Numbered from the stretch's first letter, positions 36,742 to 48,317 are shown. The stretch is DNA of 64,000 nucleotides from Odiellus spinosus (GCA_963920705.1 OY987232.1:19222442-19286441), one strand, 5' to 3'. Numbers and translations are program-made. Notes: generated by a model not told the origin, from the sequence alone.

Positions 36742-39572
36742 ATGGCTCCAAATACATGTTACGCGTGCAATCGGAAAGTTACCAATAGTACAAATAGAGG
36801 TATAGGCACTCACGTAAAGGCTGGCTTTGCTCGTTTTCTTCGTTTTAGTAAAGGGTTATTACCACTTGTAATTAATAGCAAAACAACGAAGATTTGTTTA
36901 AAGTGCTCGGGTCTGTCACGAAAGTTTCAAACGTTCTTAAATGCTAGCAAATCGTCCTTCAGTAGTGATCATGGCTCTTCAACGTCATCGTCTTCACCAC
37001 AAAAACGAAGACAAATGACGCAAGTATCTAATCCATCAACGTCAACAGTACCTGAGCCATCAACGTCCACAGTACCTGAACCAACAAAGTCCACAGTATC
37101 TAATCCATCACCGTCACCAATACCTCAGCCATCAACGTCGCAATTACCACGAAAGCGTACGTCATCAAACACTATTGCCATAAAGCACAGTTGTGTTCGG
37201 CCCCTGCCAAAGACTTGCTTCATTTGCGGTGTTAGTACACGAACCAGGGTAAAAGCCGAAGTGAGAACAAGTATATTTGTGGAAAGAGCCATATTTATTC
37301 ATCGGGACAACCGAATGTGCTCCACGCATCTCGTTAACGGAGAGCTTCCCACCGAAATAATTGCTGGAATTCAGGTTTCCGCTAGATCAACCATTATGAC
37401 TGCCACGGACATTGAGCAACTATTACAGGACCTCAGGAAATGTGTTAACGACCTACGGACGCCGAGCTTTGACAATTTCATACAAAGTGATGAAGACTGT
37501 AAAGTATTAACTTCATTGTCCCTGCACGAGTTCCTAGAGTTGCATTCGACTATTGAGGACATTATTCGTACCATCAGATGCTGTTCGTCGAAGACAGCTC
37601 TAGCAGTATTATTGGTGAAATTACGATTGGGTATCTCCAATAAGGTGTTATCAACTTTATTTCATTTAACTGAAAGATCGGTATCAAACACGGTAAAAGC
37701 GGTTATTATGGCTTTATCGGGGCATTTCGTGCCACATCATTTTGGCCTGCAACACTTATCACGTGACAATCTGATAACAAACCATCAATCTGGAGCAGCA
37801 GTAAAACTCTTCGCTAACAACAAGCCTAATTGTCTTATTACCATTGTAGATGGCACCTATATCAAGGTTGGAAGATCCAAGGACTATACCGTTCTTCACA
37901 AATCCTTCTGTGTGCACAAAGGCCAGCATATCCTCAAGCCAATGTTAATGGTAACAACTACGGGTTACATAATAGATATAATCGGACCCTACTTTGCTAA
38001 TGGCCGCAATAACGACGCGCGCATTTTAAACCATTCTATCAAAAAGAGAGAAGAACTCCAGTCTTTCTTTCAAGTTGGTGACGTTGTACTGGCAGACCGC
38101 GGTTTTCGAGACTCCAACAGCGTACTGACTGAACTGGGTGTGGATTTACAAATGCCTTCGTTCTTGTCTAAAGGCGAGAAGCAAGTAAACACGCAAGAAG
38201 TTAATCGTTCCCGACAAGTAACGTACCTCAGGTGGCCGGTTGAAGTTAGGAATGGGCATTTGCAGACGGTGTATCGTTTTTTTCAAAACCGTATACCTGT
38301 GCATATGTTACCATTAGTTCCGGAACTTCTTCAAATTGCTGCTGCGCTGTTGAACGCCTACCACCCGGAGTTACATCTTAAAGGTTCCTGGGAAGACTCC
38401 GTCGAAAAAATGCTGGCAGTCTCTACGAAAGAAAATCCTCTTAAGGAAGTAGTTGAGCGCGATAATCTGCTTCGCAAACCGTCTAAATGGCAACGAATTG
38501 AGGATAGTGAATTTCAAGACTTCCCTGTACTTCGTGAAAGTGATGTACGTGAGGTGGTAATGAGCGACTTTAAAACGAAACGCGCTGAATCTTATGTGGC
38601 GTTGACTATAGAGAAATCCGGCTCTTTCAGCGTCGAAGTGTCCAAAGTTGAACATGACTTAATTCGTATACGCGTGCCTGGTCAATTTTCCACCTCAGCT
38701 GTTCACCAAGCTCTAATTCGTTATGTACCGAACGGGACAGGTGCAAATGCCATTAAAGGCTGGTATTGCAATTGCAAAGGTGGTAGTTTGACGATAGGTA
38801 CTTGTGTTCACGTTAGCAGCGTAATCTGGTATCTTGGTTATCGTCGCCATGAAGATCGAGGCAGTTGGTACCAGTCAAAATTGCGTGTAGTGTGTGAAGA
38901 TGCCACTGAGCTTGAACTACCAGACATACGTTAAACGTAGAAAACCTTAGCGTTAAATGAATAATTTGTCCGTTTTATACAAGTGTGTTTTGTTTAATAT
39001 GAAATAAAAATTAAAGATACTACTCCAGTATCTTCTAATTGGTATGATTTCTCTATTTATTTTTCGAGTTTCTTATACACCAAAGACTATTCAAGTAAGC
39101 TATATAGTCTTTGCACGGCCCCTGTAAAGCTAGCAAAAGCCTACTGCATGAATGCTTGACAAGTGGAACACTTCTACAGGCGTTTTCGAGGATTTCGAGG
39201 CATAGTAGACCAAAAATATACGAATTTCATTTTGCCGCCAGCACTATACCCGTGGCAGTTACAAAATAATTCTTTCCTAATATTTTCCTAACATAATTAT
39301 GAATCTAAAATAATAACCGTTCAAGATTTTCGTGTGGGGGAAGGCTTTCATATCCGGCACGGAAGTCATAGATTCTTCCTATTCTTTACATTATGGAAGA
39401 AACCTTCCATTCGTTGTAATTCCCAAAATTTACAGTTGTGAGCTCGAATTTTAGCTTTAAATTATCCCCCAGCTACCCTATTTTAATAATATAATACGAA
39501 TTTATCATAAAAGAGACGAAAATTTTTAACATTACGTGGACCCAGACTCTTATGGGGAGTTGCTGTTGTTCT
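36709..39572 (+). repeat. Right arm of the palindrome
   Basis: Inverted partner of 33765-36604. It is longer by 24 bp in the Ser/Pro/Thr linker of the gene. It ends with the complement of AGAACAACAGC just before TTAA. Confidence 0.9.
36742..38934 (+). CDS. DDE_Tnp_4/SWIM-type transposase, right copy
   Basis: Encodes 730 aa from the ATG at 36742, aligned with the start of the left copy; the frame is open a further 20 codons upstream but homology stops there. It has the same architecture: C6/C9/C52/C55 cluster, linker with an 8-residue insertion (an extra STVPEP-type repeat), CFIC...CSTH cluster, D370, D452, E501, and SWIM residues C676, C678, C688 and H690. About 30 substitutions separate it from the left protein, all before residue 500. 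The last 231 residues are identical. One change, Leu to Pro at 499, lies two residues before the catalytic Glu. AATAAA follows at 39003-39008. It is intact and probably functional; whether both copies are expressed cannot be told. Confidence 0.9.
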   Translation: MAPNTCYACNRKVTNSTNRGIGTHVKAGFARFLRFSKGLLPLVINSKTTKICLKCSGLSRKFQTFLNASKSSFSSDHGSSTSSSSPQKRRQMTQVSNPSTSTVPEPSTSTVPEPTKSTVSNPSPSPIPQPSTSQLPRKRTSSNTIAIKHSCVRPLPKTCFICGVSTRTRVKAEVRTSIFVERAIFIHRDNRMCSTHLVNGELPTEIIAGIQVSARSTIMTATDIEQLLQDLRKCVNDLRTPSFDNFIQSDEDCKVLTSLSLHEFLELHSTIEDIIRTIRCCSSKTALAVLLVKLRLGISNKVLSTLFHLTERSVSNTVKAVIMALSGHFVPHHFGLQHLSRDNLITNHQSGAAVKLFANNKPNCLITIVDGTYIKVGRSKDYTVLHKSFCVHKGQHILKPMLMVTTTGYIIDIIGPYFANGRNNDARILNHSIKKREELQSFFQVGDVVLADRGFRDSNSVLTELGVDLQMPSFLSKGEKQVNTQEVNRSRQVTYLRWPVEVRNGHLQTVYRFFQNRIPVHMLPLVPELLQIAAALLNAYHPELHLKGSWEDSVEKMLAVSTKENPLKEVVERDNLLRKPSKWQRIEDSEFQDFPVLRESDVREVVMSDFKTKRAESYVALTIEKSGSFSVEVSKVEHDLIRIRVPGQFSTSAVHQALIRYVPNGTGANAIKGWYCNCKGGSLTIGTCVHVSSVIWYLGYRRHEDRGSWYQSKLRVVCEDATELELPDIR

Positions 39573-39576
39573 TTAA

Positions 39577-40077
39577 ATTTATGTCTATATTTGCTGCATT
39601 TATTTTTTTCATAACAAGTTGAATAAAATAAATTATTTTTATAATTAAAAACTAATATATAAATGAACTTTAAAAATTTCAAAGTATTCTAATCTATTTA
39701 TGACGAAAACAACATTTTCCACGCAATTATACTGTTTTTCTTCTTTTTAGTCGTGAGAAAGTCATCTCGAGGTTCAAATAAATGTTTTTTAAACCCAAAT
39801 TACTGTAGTTCCTTAGGCTTAGATAAAATACATTTAGATAAGAGTTCTACACACATACTTTCTTATCTAGATAAATACTATTTAGAAGATAATGTCTACT
39901 GATTTTTTTTAAAAAAAACAACTTTAACATAATGTGTCTTCAACTGTGACGAAATGATTTTTCAACCAATAGGAGAAGATTTCGTAATGAAACTTAAAAT
40001 GTTGTCACTAATGAAGCATTACAGCTTCTAATTTAGCGATTACGTTAATTACACGATTACCACCTCGACATAGAGCT
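39577..40077. other. Intergenic DNA
   Basis: AT-rich sequence between the palindrome and the inverted family B copy. It has no counterpart on the left side, where family B nearly abuts the palindrome. No gene. Confidence 0.5.
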
Positions 40078-40590
40078 CGGAATGGGATCGATCCATTATC
40101 TTCCGTTATTCGTATATTTTCCGATATTTTATTCAAGGATAAAATTGTAACTAAAACAATGAAATTTCTATATTCGTATAATTGTTAAATGGTTTACCCG
40201 AAGATAAGCCTTCGCCGCTTTATCTATCTACAAATTACTCGTTTTCAAACGTATAACGATGGATAAGAAACATTGGCGTTTCCAGAATTAGTCGAAAATA
40301 TAAGAAACAATATTTCAAATTGACTTTTAATTCGAAGAATAGAAATAAAACGATAAGATTTTAAATCATCTTTTTATTCCTTATTTTTCAGGGAAAATAA
40401 ATTTTGAATTCAATTTTTATCCTCGCGTATAACGCGATGGATAATATTCGAAGATAAGGCGGCCATTTTTGGATAAAAACGGATATGGATTACGTTTTTT
40501 TACTTTATCTTGGAATAAGTTAACTCGAATAGTCTATATTTAATCAGATAATATACACCAGAATTTAGTAGATTTTATCCAGAGTGTGAA
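40078..40590 (-). mobile_element. Family B element, copy 2
   Basis: An inverted copy of 33290-33755, very similar through the ATCCATCGCGTTATACGCG and GGCTTATCTTCGGG blocks. It extends further at one end with GATCGATCCATTATCTTCCG. It is non-coding. Confidence 0.7.
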
Positions 40591-41239
40591 CAAACCCTGA
40601 ATGAAAATGTAGACCCATTCTCGAAAATATTTTTTTCCCACCCTACCTAATAAAATTTCGTTCTAAAATCCGATGTAGAAATTTCTGTTGGACCCTAAAT
40701 TAAGATGGAGTATGTTCTATTCAATCCCTCATCAATTTTTTAGCGGCCAATTTTGCCAAATTCGCTCCAAGTTTGAGAAGAAAGACATACAAGGTTGAAA
40801 AGAAATAAAAATGAAAATAAAAATATTAGGTTTAGTTTAGGAGGGCTAAGCTACCTTGGATTGTATTACAAATATCATTATGATTCACGAACAAACATTA
40901 ATGTAATATTTTCTAAATATCTTAAATATCAAAAGAATTTTTAATTGGATAAGATGTATTAATTTAGTTAAAATCAGATATTAAACGTTTTGTTTAAAAT
41001 TAGATTAATGTCCATCTTCTCGTGATCAAGAGAAAAAAAAAAATCTTAAGGGTCAAACGCATTTGACCTTGTCAAATTTTGTAATGAAATAATAATGTAT
41101 TATTTTAACAATGGGAAAAATAGGCTTAACGATAAAACAAAAACCATGACATAATATTTAATATTTTGAATTTTGAAGTGTAGGGCTTAAATTACCTTTA
41201 AATTTACATTTAAAAAGAAATTAAAGTATGATAGATTTT
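40591..41239. other. Intergenic DNA
   Basis: AT-rich sequence. The word TTAGTTTAGGAGGGCTA near 40835 resembles one at 8565. No gene is recognised. Confidence 0.5.
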
Positions 41240-41890
41240 GTATAGTTTCGTAAAGTTTTGTACGTGTTTAAGAGTAGGAACTTTTGGGCCTAATTTCTCA
41301 TAATTTATAGCTAACATTATAGCCAATAAGAATACACTACAACTTCAAACCTTATGACGACATGAAATTGTTCAAAAATTCATATCTATCTTAGTTTTTG
41401 CCCGATTTAGGCCTAATTTGTCTTAAATTGTAGCTTACATTACGCTCTATAGGTATCCATTTCTATTTTCCCTTAGAAACATCCATGGGCCTTGATTAAA
41501 CGCGTTCTAAATGCGCAGGCGCGGAAAATCTTATGACGACATTAAAAATGAATAATTTTCGTAACAAGCTTAATTATTGACCGATTTCGGTGTAATTTAC
41601 ACGAAAATGTAGCTTCCATTACGCCCTACACGTATCCATTACCACTTTCCCTTAGAAACATCTACACGCTTTGATTAAACGCGTTCTAAAATGCGCAGGC
41701 GCGGGAAATCTTAGCGACGATATTAAAAATGAATAATTTTCATAACAAGCTTAATTATTGACCGATTTCCGTGTAATTGGCATCAATTTGTAGCTTACAT
41801 TACGCTCTACACGTATCCATTACCACTGTCCCTTAGAAACATCTATAGGCTGTGATAAATCGCGTTCTAAAATGCGCAGGCGCGGAGTAA
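41240..41890. repeat. 180 bp tandem repeat, about 3.5 copies
   Basis: The word CCTTAGAAACATC recurs at 41471, 41651 and 41831, an exact 180 bp period. Each full unit also carries GCGTTCTAAAATGCGCAGGC, TAGCTTACATTACGCTCTA and AAAAATGAATAATTTTC. The first copy is partial and diverged. It is non-coding. Confidence 0.85.
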
Positions 41891-42601
41891 TATATCTCAT
41901 CCAGGCTTCGTGTATATATGTGGGATGATTAAGAAAGGGGATTGTACGTCTTTGCAAGGCGCGGGGCAGTTGATCTACTGTTTATTATCGGAGAGCGCAT
42001 TGGACTAAAGACAATTGGTTTGGGGCTTGAAGATGGCACTCCGTAAGGTCTGGCTAGCCAAGGCATTTTCGTTTGATTCAGATATCCGTTCAAATTAGTC
42101 GCCTCGGTAAATCTAATGATCTGTAGCTAGCTTATAGCTTTAGCCGACTCTCGGATCGAGACCATCTGCCGAGGGATAACTCGGACATTTAGTCAATGGC
42201 CATTCTTTACCCAATTATGACATCGGATCGTTAACTTCAAACTGCTCAATTTCAGAACTATATAATGGTTATACAAATTTCGGATATGATTACTATTAAT
42301 GAAATGAAACATAATACCTATTCTAATCGAATTATATCTAAATTGATATTTAATAATAAATACAATAAAATTGGATAGAAGTGAAATTCTAGATGTGAAA
42401 ATCTTTAACACTAATTTTTCCTGATAATTAAGTCTGATAATTAAGTTTATTTAGGTAGATTTCTATATTTAACTGACTTTTCAATGATTATTTAAACAAT
42501 TTTTTAAATTCCTTGATAATTCTGATATATTTTTGAATTTCGTGATAATTTGGTATTATTTTCCCACGCTGTAATATGTACGTAATAATTGTGACAGTTG
42601 C
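41891..42601. other. Intergenic DNA
   Basis: Unique sequence. Short minus-strand frames have no motif. No gene is called. Confidence 0.5.
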
Positions 42602-42608
42602 GTGATAG

Positions 42609-42945
42609 CAGAAGCCGATGAAACCCTCCTTTTAAGTCTACTACTCCAATGTTCCATATAGCGCTCCTCTCTGTATGGGTAAAATTCCCAATTTTACGAG
42701 TTAGAAGGGGTCCTACTTCATCCCCCCTGTCTACGGAAAATTGGAAATTCTCTCTCTCCACAAACGACGACGTTTTTTGGACGAACTCCGAGGCTGCTAG
42801 AGATATTCGCTCGACGAACTCCCGCTCCGAAAACATCTACCGTTAGGAGGCGTACGAATCGCGCCTTTTGAGATTAATCCATACAGAGAGGGGTAGACAA
42901 GACCAGGGAGTAATAGACTTCAAAGGAGGGTTTCATCGGCTTCTG
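42609..42945 (-). mobile_element. MITE with 7-bp TSD, copy 3
   Basis: 337 bp, CAGAAGCCGATGAAACCC to CATCGGCTTCTG, with GTGATAG duplicated exactly at 42602-42608 and 42946-42952. It is very close to copy 2. The open frames on both strands across it are artefacts of its inverted structure. Confidence 0.9.
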
Positions 42946-42952
42946 GTGATAG

Positions 42953-43645
42953 TTTTTGTCCAATTCCGTGTTAATTGATTAACTATTTTCCAATTACGTT
43001 AAAATATATATTATATTTGATTTTCCAATTTTGTGGCTGTTCTTGACACGCGTGTAAATATTTACGTTTAAATAAATTTTACCCAAGTTCATGAGTATGT
43101 ATAAGAGATACTAAAAAATTCAGAGTACATGGCAAACAAAATTTCACTCAACTCGATCGAGTCTCAATAAATTTTAAATGAAGCTACTATTAAAATAAAC
43201 GTCAGAAACATTTATTTTACGTTTTTTCCATTTCGCAAAACCAACTTCAACTATAGTTTTTAAAGTAATTGTGTAACTATTTTTTTTATAAAGAAATATA
43301 TATATATATCTAAATTCATAGATATGGTTACAGTGTAACTTTAAATTTTATCGGAAGAGGTTGACCTTTCTAGAAGCCGAATTTGTCCAACTCAATCTTA
43401 AATTCCGTCAGCTAGTATTTTCTCTATTTCCGGTTCATGTTCGCTTAGAGAGCGTTCAGTTCTATCAACCGAAGTAACCGGTTGATACGACATATAACCA
43501 AATTGATATAAGGTCGACTTCTCGAACGCTCTATACCTCCCACCCCCATATTGATTTCAAGATTCTAAATTTCGTTTTTCCTCGAAATACACGAGGCTTA
43601 AGGAACGGAGATTTTAAAGGGAAGATGTAAAATTACAAGCTAAAA
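42953..43645. other. Intergenic DNA
   Basis: It holds an imperfect hairpin of about 90 bp (43445-43535) with TAGAGAGCGTTC paired to GAACGCTCTA and an inner TATCAACCG/CCGGTTGATA pair. No gene is recognised. Confidence 0.45.
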
Positions 43646-43870
43646 CGGATCGATCCATTATCTTCCGTTATTCGGATATTTTCAGATATTTTATTTTTAG
43701 ATAAAATTGTAACTAAAACAATGAAATTTCTATATTCATATAATTGTTAAATGGTTGACCCGAAGATAAGCCTTATCCGCTTTATCTATCTACAAATTAT
43801 CTCGTATTCAAACGTATAACGATGGATAAGAAACATTCGCGTTTCCAGAATTAGTCGAAAATAAATAGAG
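43646..43870 (-). mobile_element. Family B fragment, copy 3
   Basis: A truncated, more diverged copy of the family B segment: GATCGATCCATTATCTTCCG to TTCCAGAATTAGTCGAAAAT. It is non-coding. Confidence 0.65.
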
Positions 43871-45805
43871 TCATATTCCCTTTAAAGAAAATCCACCTCC
43901 TTACTGAGTTAAAAAATGACTCGATTGAGGTTTCAAGACCGAGTTTTTAAAACTATTAAGTGGGATTTGCCATGTCAACTCTGAACTACGATTATATCGT
44001 GACCTCTAAGCCCGGAATTGAGCCCTCTCGGTCTATGTAAGATACAACCTTAAAATGAACTTATTTCTAATAGAAAAACGTGGGTTTTATTATAGGAATT
44101 AGGTCCAAACAGAGGTAGCTACTAAAAAGAGTTCTCAAGGTAAGTGTATCGCTTGAGGTCGATATAGATAAATTTTGATCTCAACTTCTTGTAAAAAAGT
44201 AAATTGGAAAATCTTATTTCTACTGATTGAACAAAATGGCTTGAGCTTTAGTTAAAGTGAGGGTGTCACTATTTTTATCCCGATGGAACGTAATTAAAGA
44301 TAATTAAATTCATACGAAAGGTAGTTTTAATTAATCTCGATTAAGTACTTATACTCATGGTTTACGTACGCGTGAGAATCAACTGTAGGCCCTACAATAG
44401 TGAAATCACGCGACGGAATTCGTTTTGGATGATATACAGAACTAAATTATAATAAAATTAGGCCTATGGCAGAGAAATATCCTAAATTATTATTTTTAAA
44501 CAATGACGTTGCCATCACGATTCAAGTCATATGACGTAATCAATGTTTATGCTTAATACTGTCGAATAATAATTAACCTTTAACTAATATTAACCAGTAC
44601 TTTTAGTATACAAGTCTAAAGGAAAACTGACGTCAGAATAGATGTAAGCGAAGTTTATAAATTCTTTAACATTAAATTCACGTGTTTGGCGCGAGATTAA
44701 TTTACCAAGGCCCGAATTTAGTCAGTTTCCACGTGCACTTTAAATAAATATGAGGTAATAACCGATCTTAAAAGCAAGCTCTTAAGATTGTCAATATCCG
44801 ATGTTTACTCGTACAATCGAAGATATACTCAACCTTGGGTTCTCCCCTCTATGTAAACACTATTAATAGAACCCTCGCTTGGCAAATACAATTTCTTTCA
44901 TGTTTTAAACGTTGGGATTACATACATGTCTACGTAGAAGCCAAAGATTTTAGTCCGTATACATTTAGATAGCAAATAAAAAATAGTTTTGTTTTTAAAT
45001 CATCCACGAGTGTTTAATCTATATTTATCATTATGTATAAATACGCCCTGCCTTTGGCTATTGTTCGAACTATTTTTGAGAAGAATATTAGTCATGTTCG
45101 CACTTAAATTAAAAAATTTATTTAATTATAATGTTATAAGTTCTAAATTAAAAAAAAAATCATAGGTAGAGTTATTAATTTATAAATTATCTTGGTAACT
45201 TTAGAGGTAAATTACCAGGGTAATTGTAAATAATTACCAAAAATGTAAAATAAAATTTTAAATTATTTTAATTAAAATTTAAAAAACAGCTTAATTTCAA
45301 TATAGTTAAATGTTAAAAACACGCATTGAAATTCAAATCATTTTTCAAATTTCAATCCAATTAAATTAAGGTTCAATTTAAAAACTATAGTTAAATTTTA
45401 ATATCCAATCACGTTCCACAACTAAATTATGACGTAATATGTCCGGAAATTGTTTTCAAGTTGTATAATGTGAACGTAACTTAATACCGCCGAAAAAAAA
45501 GGGAATTTTGTTTTCAGATGAAATAGCATTGAAGAAAATTGGTTCCATGTCGAGGAAGAATTTGGAAAAAATAAAAAATGGTTGCCGAATTTAATCTAAT
45601 ATAAAGGAAAAAAGGAGGGCCAATAAGAAGGATAAAAATAAGTTTCGAAGCTACTTCGGTTATAATCCCTGCCGAAATTACATTGGCTAATACAAGACTC
45701 CGATCAATGACGAATAGGAAAAAAATGATAGACAAAATATAATAAGAATAATAGACCGCCTGGACAAAACAAGATGACCACTTACATAATACACATATTT
45801 AAGTG
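43871..45805. other. Intergenic DNA with family D fragment
   Basis: Around 44250-44420 there is TTAAAGTGAGGGTGTCAC followed, in reverse sense, by the family D block with TTAAGTACTTAT, ATCAACTGTAGG and GAAATCACGCG. The remainder is AT-rich with no recognised gene. Confidence 0.45.
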
Positions 45806-47850
45806 GATAATATTCAAAATTACGCGTTTGAAATAGGATAATATTCAAAATTAGGCGTTTGAAATTGGAAAATATTCAAAATTAGGCGTTTGAAATTAGA
45901 TAATATTCAAAATTAGGCGTTTGAAATTAGATAATATTCAATATTACGCTTTGAAATTGGATAATATTCAATATTACGCTTTGAAATTGGATAATATTCA
46001 ATATTACGCTTTGAAATTGGATAATATTCAATATTACGCTTTGAAATTGGATAATATTCAATATTACGCTTTGAAATTGGATAATATTCAATATTACGCT
46101 TTGAAATAGGATAATATTCAATATTACGCTTTGAAATTGGATAATATTCAATATTACGCTTTGAAATTGGATAATATTCAATATTACGCTTTGAAATTGG
46201 ATAATATTCAAAATTACGCGTTTGAAATTGGATAATATTCAAAATTACGCGTTTGAAATTGGATAATATTCAAAATTACGCGTTTGAAATTGGATAATAT
46301 TCAAAATTACAAGTTTGAAATTGTATAATATTCAAAATTACGCGTTTGAAATTGAAAAATATTCAAAATTACTCGTTTGAAATTGAAAAATATTCAAAAT
46401 TAGGCGTTTGAAATTGGATAATATTCAAAATTAGGCGTTTGAAATTGGATAATATTCAAAATTAGGCGTTTGAAATTGGATAATATTCAAAATTAGGCGT
46501 TTGAAATTGGATAATATTCAAAATTAGGCGTTTGAAATTGGATAATATTCAAAATTAGGCGTTTGAAATTGGATAATATTCAAAATTAGGCGTTTGAAAT
46601 TGGATAATATTCAAAATTAGGCGTTTGAAATTGGATAATATTCAAAATTAGGCGTTTGAAATTGGATAATATTCAAAATTAGGCGTTTGAAATTGGATAA
46701 TATTCAAAATTAGGCGTTTGAAATTGGATAATATTCAAAATTAGGCGTTTGAAATTGGATAATATTCAAAATTAGGCGTTTGAAATTGGATAATATTCAA
46801 AATTAGGCGTTTGAAATTGGATAATATTCAAAATTAGGCGTTTGAAATTGGATAATATTCAAAATTAGGCGTTTGAAATTGGATAATATTCAAAATTAGG
46901 CGTTTGAAATTGGATAATATTCAAAATTAGGCGTTTGAAATTGGATAATATTCAAAATTAGGCGTTTGAAATTGGATAATATTCAAAATTAGGCGTTTGA
47001 AATTGGATAATATTCAAAATTAGGCGTTTGAAATTGGATAATATTCAAAATTAGGCGTTTGAAATTGGATAATATTCAAAATTAGGCGTTTGAAATTGGA
47101 TAATATTCAAAATTAGGCGTTTGAAATTGGATAATATTCAAAATTAGGCGTTTGAAATTGGATAATATTCAAAATTAGGCGTTTGAAATTGGATAATATT
47201 CAAAATTAGGCGTTTGAAATTGGATAATATTCAAAATTAGGCGTTTGAAATTGGATAATATTCAAAATTAGGCGTTTGAAATTGGATAATATTCAAAATT
47301 AGGCGTTTGAAATTGGATAATATTCAAAATTAGGCGTTTGAAATTGGATAATATTCAAAATTAGGCGTTTGAAATTGGATAATATTCAAAATTAGGCGTT
47401 TGAAATTGGATAATATTCAAAATTAGGCGTTTGAAATTGGATAATATTCAAAATTAGGCGTTTGAAATTGGATAATATTCAAAATTAGGCGTTTGAAATT
47501 GGATAATATTCAAAATTAGGCGTTTGAAATTGGATAATATTCAAAATTAGGCGTTTGAAATTGGATAATATTCAAAATTAGGCGTTTGAAATTGGATAAT
47601 ATTCAAAATTAGGCGTTTGAAATTGGATAATATTCAAAATTAGGCGTTTGAAATTGGATAATATTCAAAATTACGCGTTTAAAATTGAATAATATTCAAA
47701 ATTACGAGTTTAAAATTGAATAACATTCAAAAATACACGTTTAAAATTGAAAAATATTCAAAATTAGGCGTTTGAAATTGGATAATATTCAAAAATAGGC
47801 GATTTAATTTGGAAAACATTTAAAAATACACATTAAAAATGGAAACTATT
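45806..47850. repeat. 2 kb satellite with 30 bp and 31 bp sub-arrays
   Basis: A left flank of 31 bp units is followed by nine 30 bp units (ATAATATTCAATATTACGCT + TTGAAATTGG, about 45931-46200). A mixed zone follows, then about 41 nearly identical 31 bp units (ATAATATTCAAAATTAGGCG + TTTGAAATTGG, about 46385-47655), and decaying units to 47850. The 30 bp block is a multiple of three without stops, so it gives spurious open frames on both strands. These are not genes. Confidence 0.95.
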
Positions 47851-48317
47851 CAAAATTACGCGGTTATATATTATCCAAAAACGTGGGGATAAATTTAGTA
47901 CATTCAATATTATATTAATATGAAAACGGATGAAACTAAATACTGGGGGTTGAGATTATCCGGTACTGGGTGGATGGTTGCAACGAAACTAGAAGATGAT
48001 TGCTGACTTCAATTTGCCAGATAGCGTCTGGTCACGACACAAACCAAAATTTGCCAAAAAAAGAGAAAGTACTGGAGGCTAGATTTCGCGAATCGACGGC
48101 CCTCGAATCACGACTTACGCCTGAAGCGGGCCTCCAAATACACCCTATACCACCATTCCACCAAAAAAGATTTACCAATAGGCCCGAAATTAACCTTTTC
48201 CCGTTGGGGGAAGAAAAAAAAACAACCCCTTTATAATTATGGAACTTTTTCTGAATGATGGAAAATCAATGATGGAGATGAAATTTCGAGGGTAGGACAT
48301 TAAAGATATACTTTCCT
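47851..48317. other. Intergenic DNA
   Basis: Unique sequence with a 78-codon plus-strand frame at 48000-48236 that shows no domain. No gene is called. Confidence 0.45.

Larger units (their letters stand above)
33765..39572. mobile_element. 5.8 kb palindromic transposon with two divergent transposase genes
   Basis: The outer ends are inverted copies (AGAACAACAGCAACTC...), each bordered outside by TTAA (33761-33764 and 39573-39576), where homology stops exactly. Left arm 33765-36604 and right arm 36709-39572 pair over about 2.84 kb, separated by a 104 bp spacer. Each arm holds one intronless transposase gene reading outward. The arms differ in length by one 24 bp insertion in the right-hand gene. 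The structure is either one element with giant TIRs or a head-to-head dimer; the lack of terminal sequence in the centre favours the first. The TTAA could be a target duplication. Confidence 0.85.

Noticed and set aside
42504-42846. Short frames on both strands at 42.5-42.85 kb, also 3189-3374
   Set aside because: They lie within the 7-bp-TSD MITE copies and reflect their inverted structure.
45913-46242. Open frames of about 60-110 codons on both strands with a 10-residue repeat
   Set aside because: They fall in the 30 bp satellite block, whose length is a multiple of three and whose unit lacks stops; no start context or domain.
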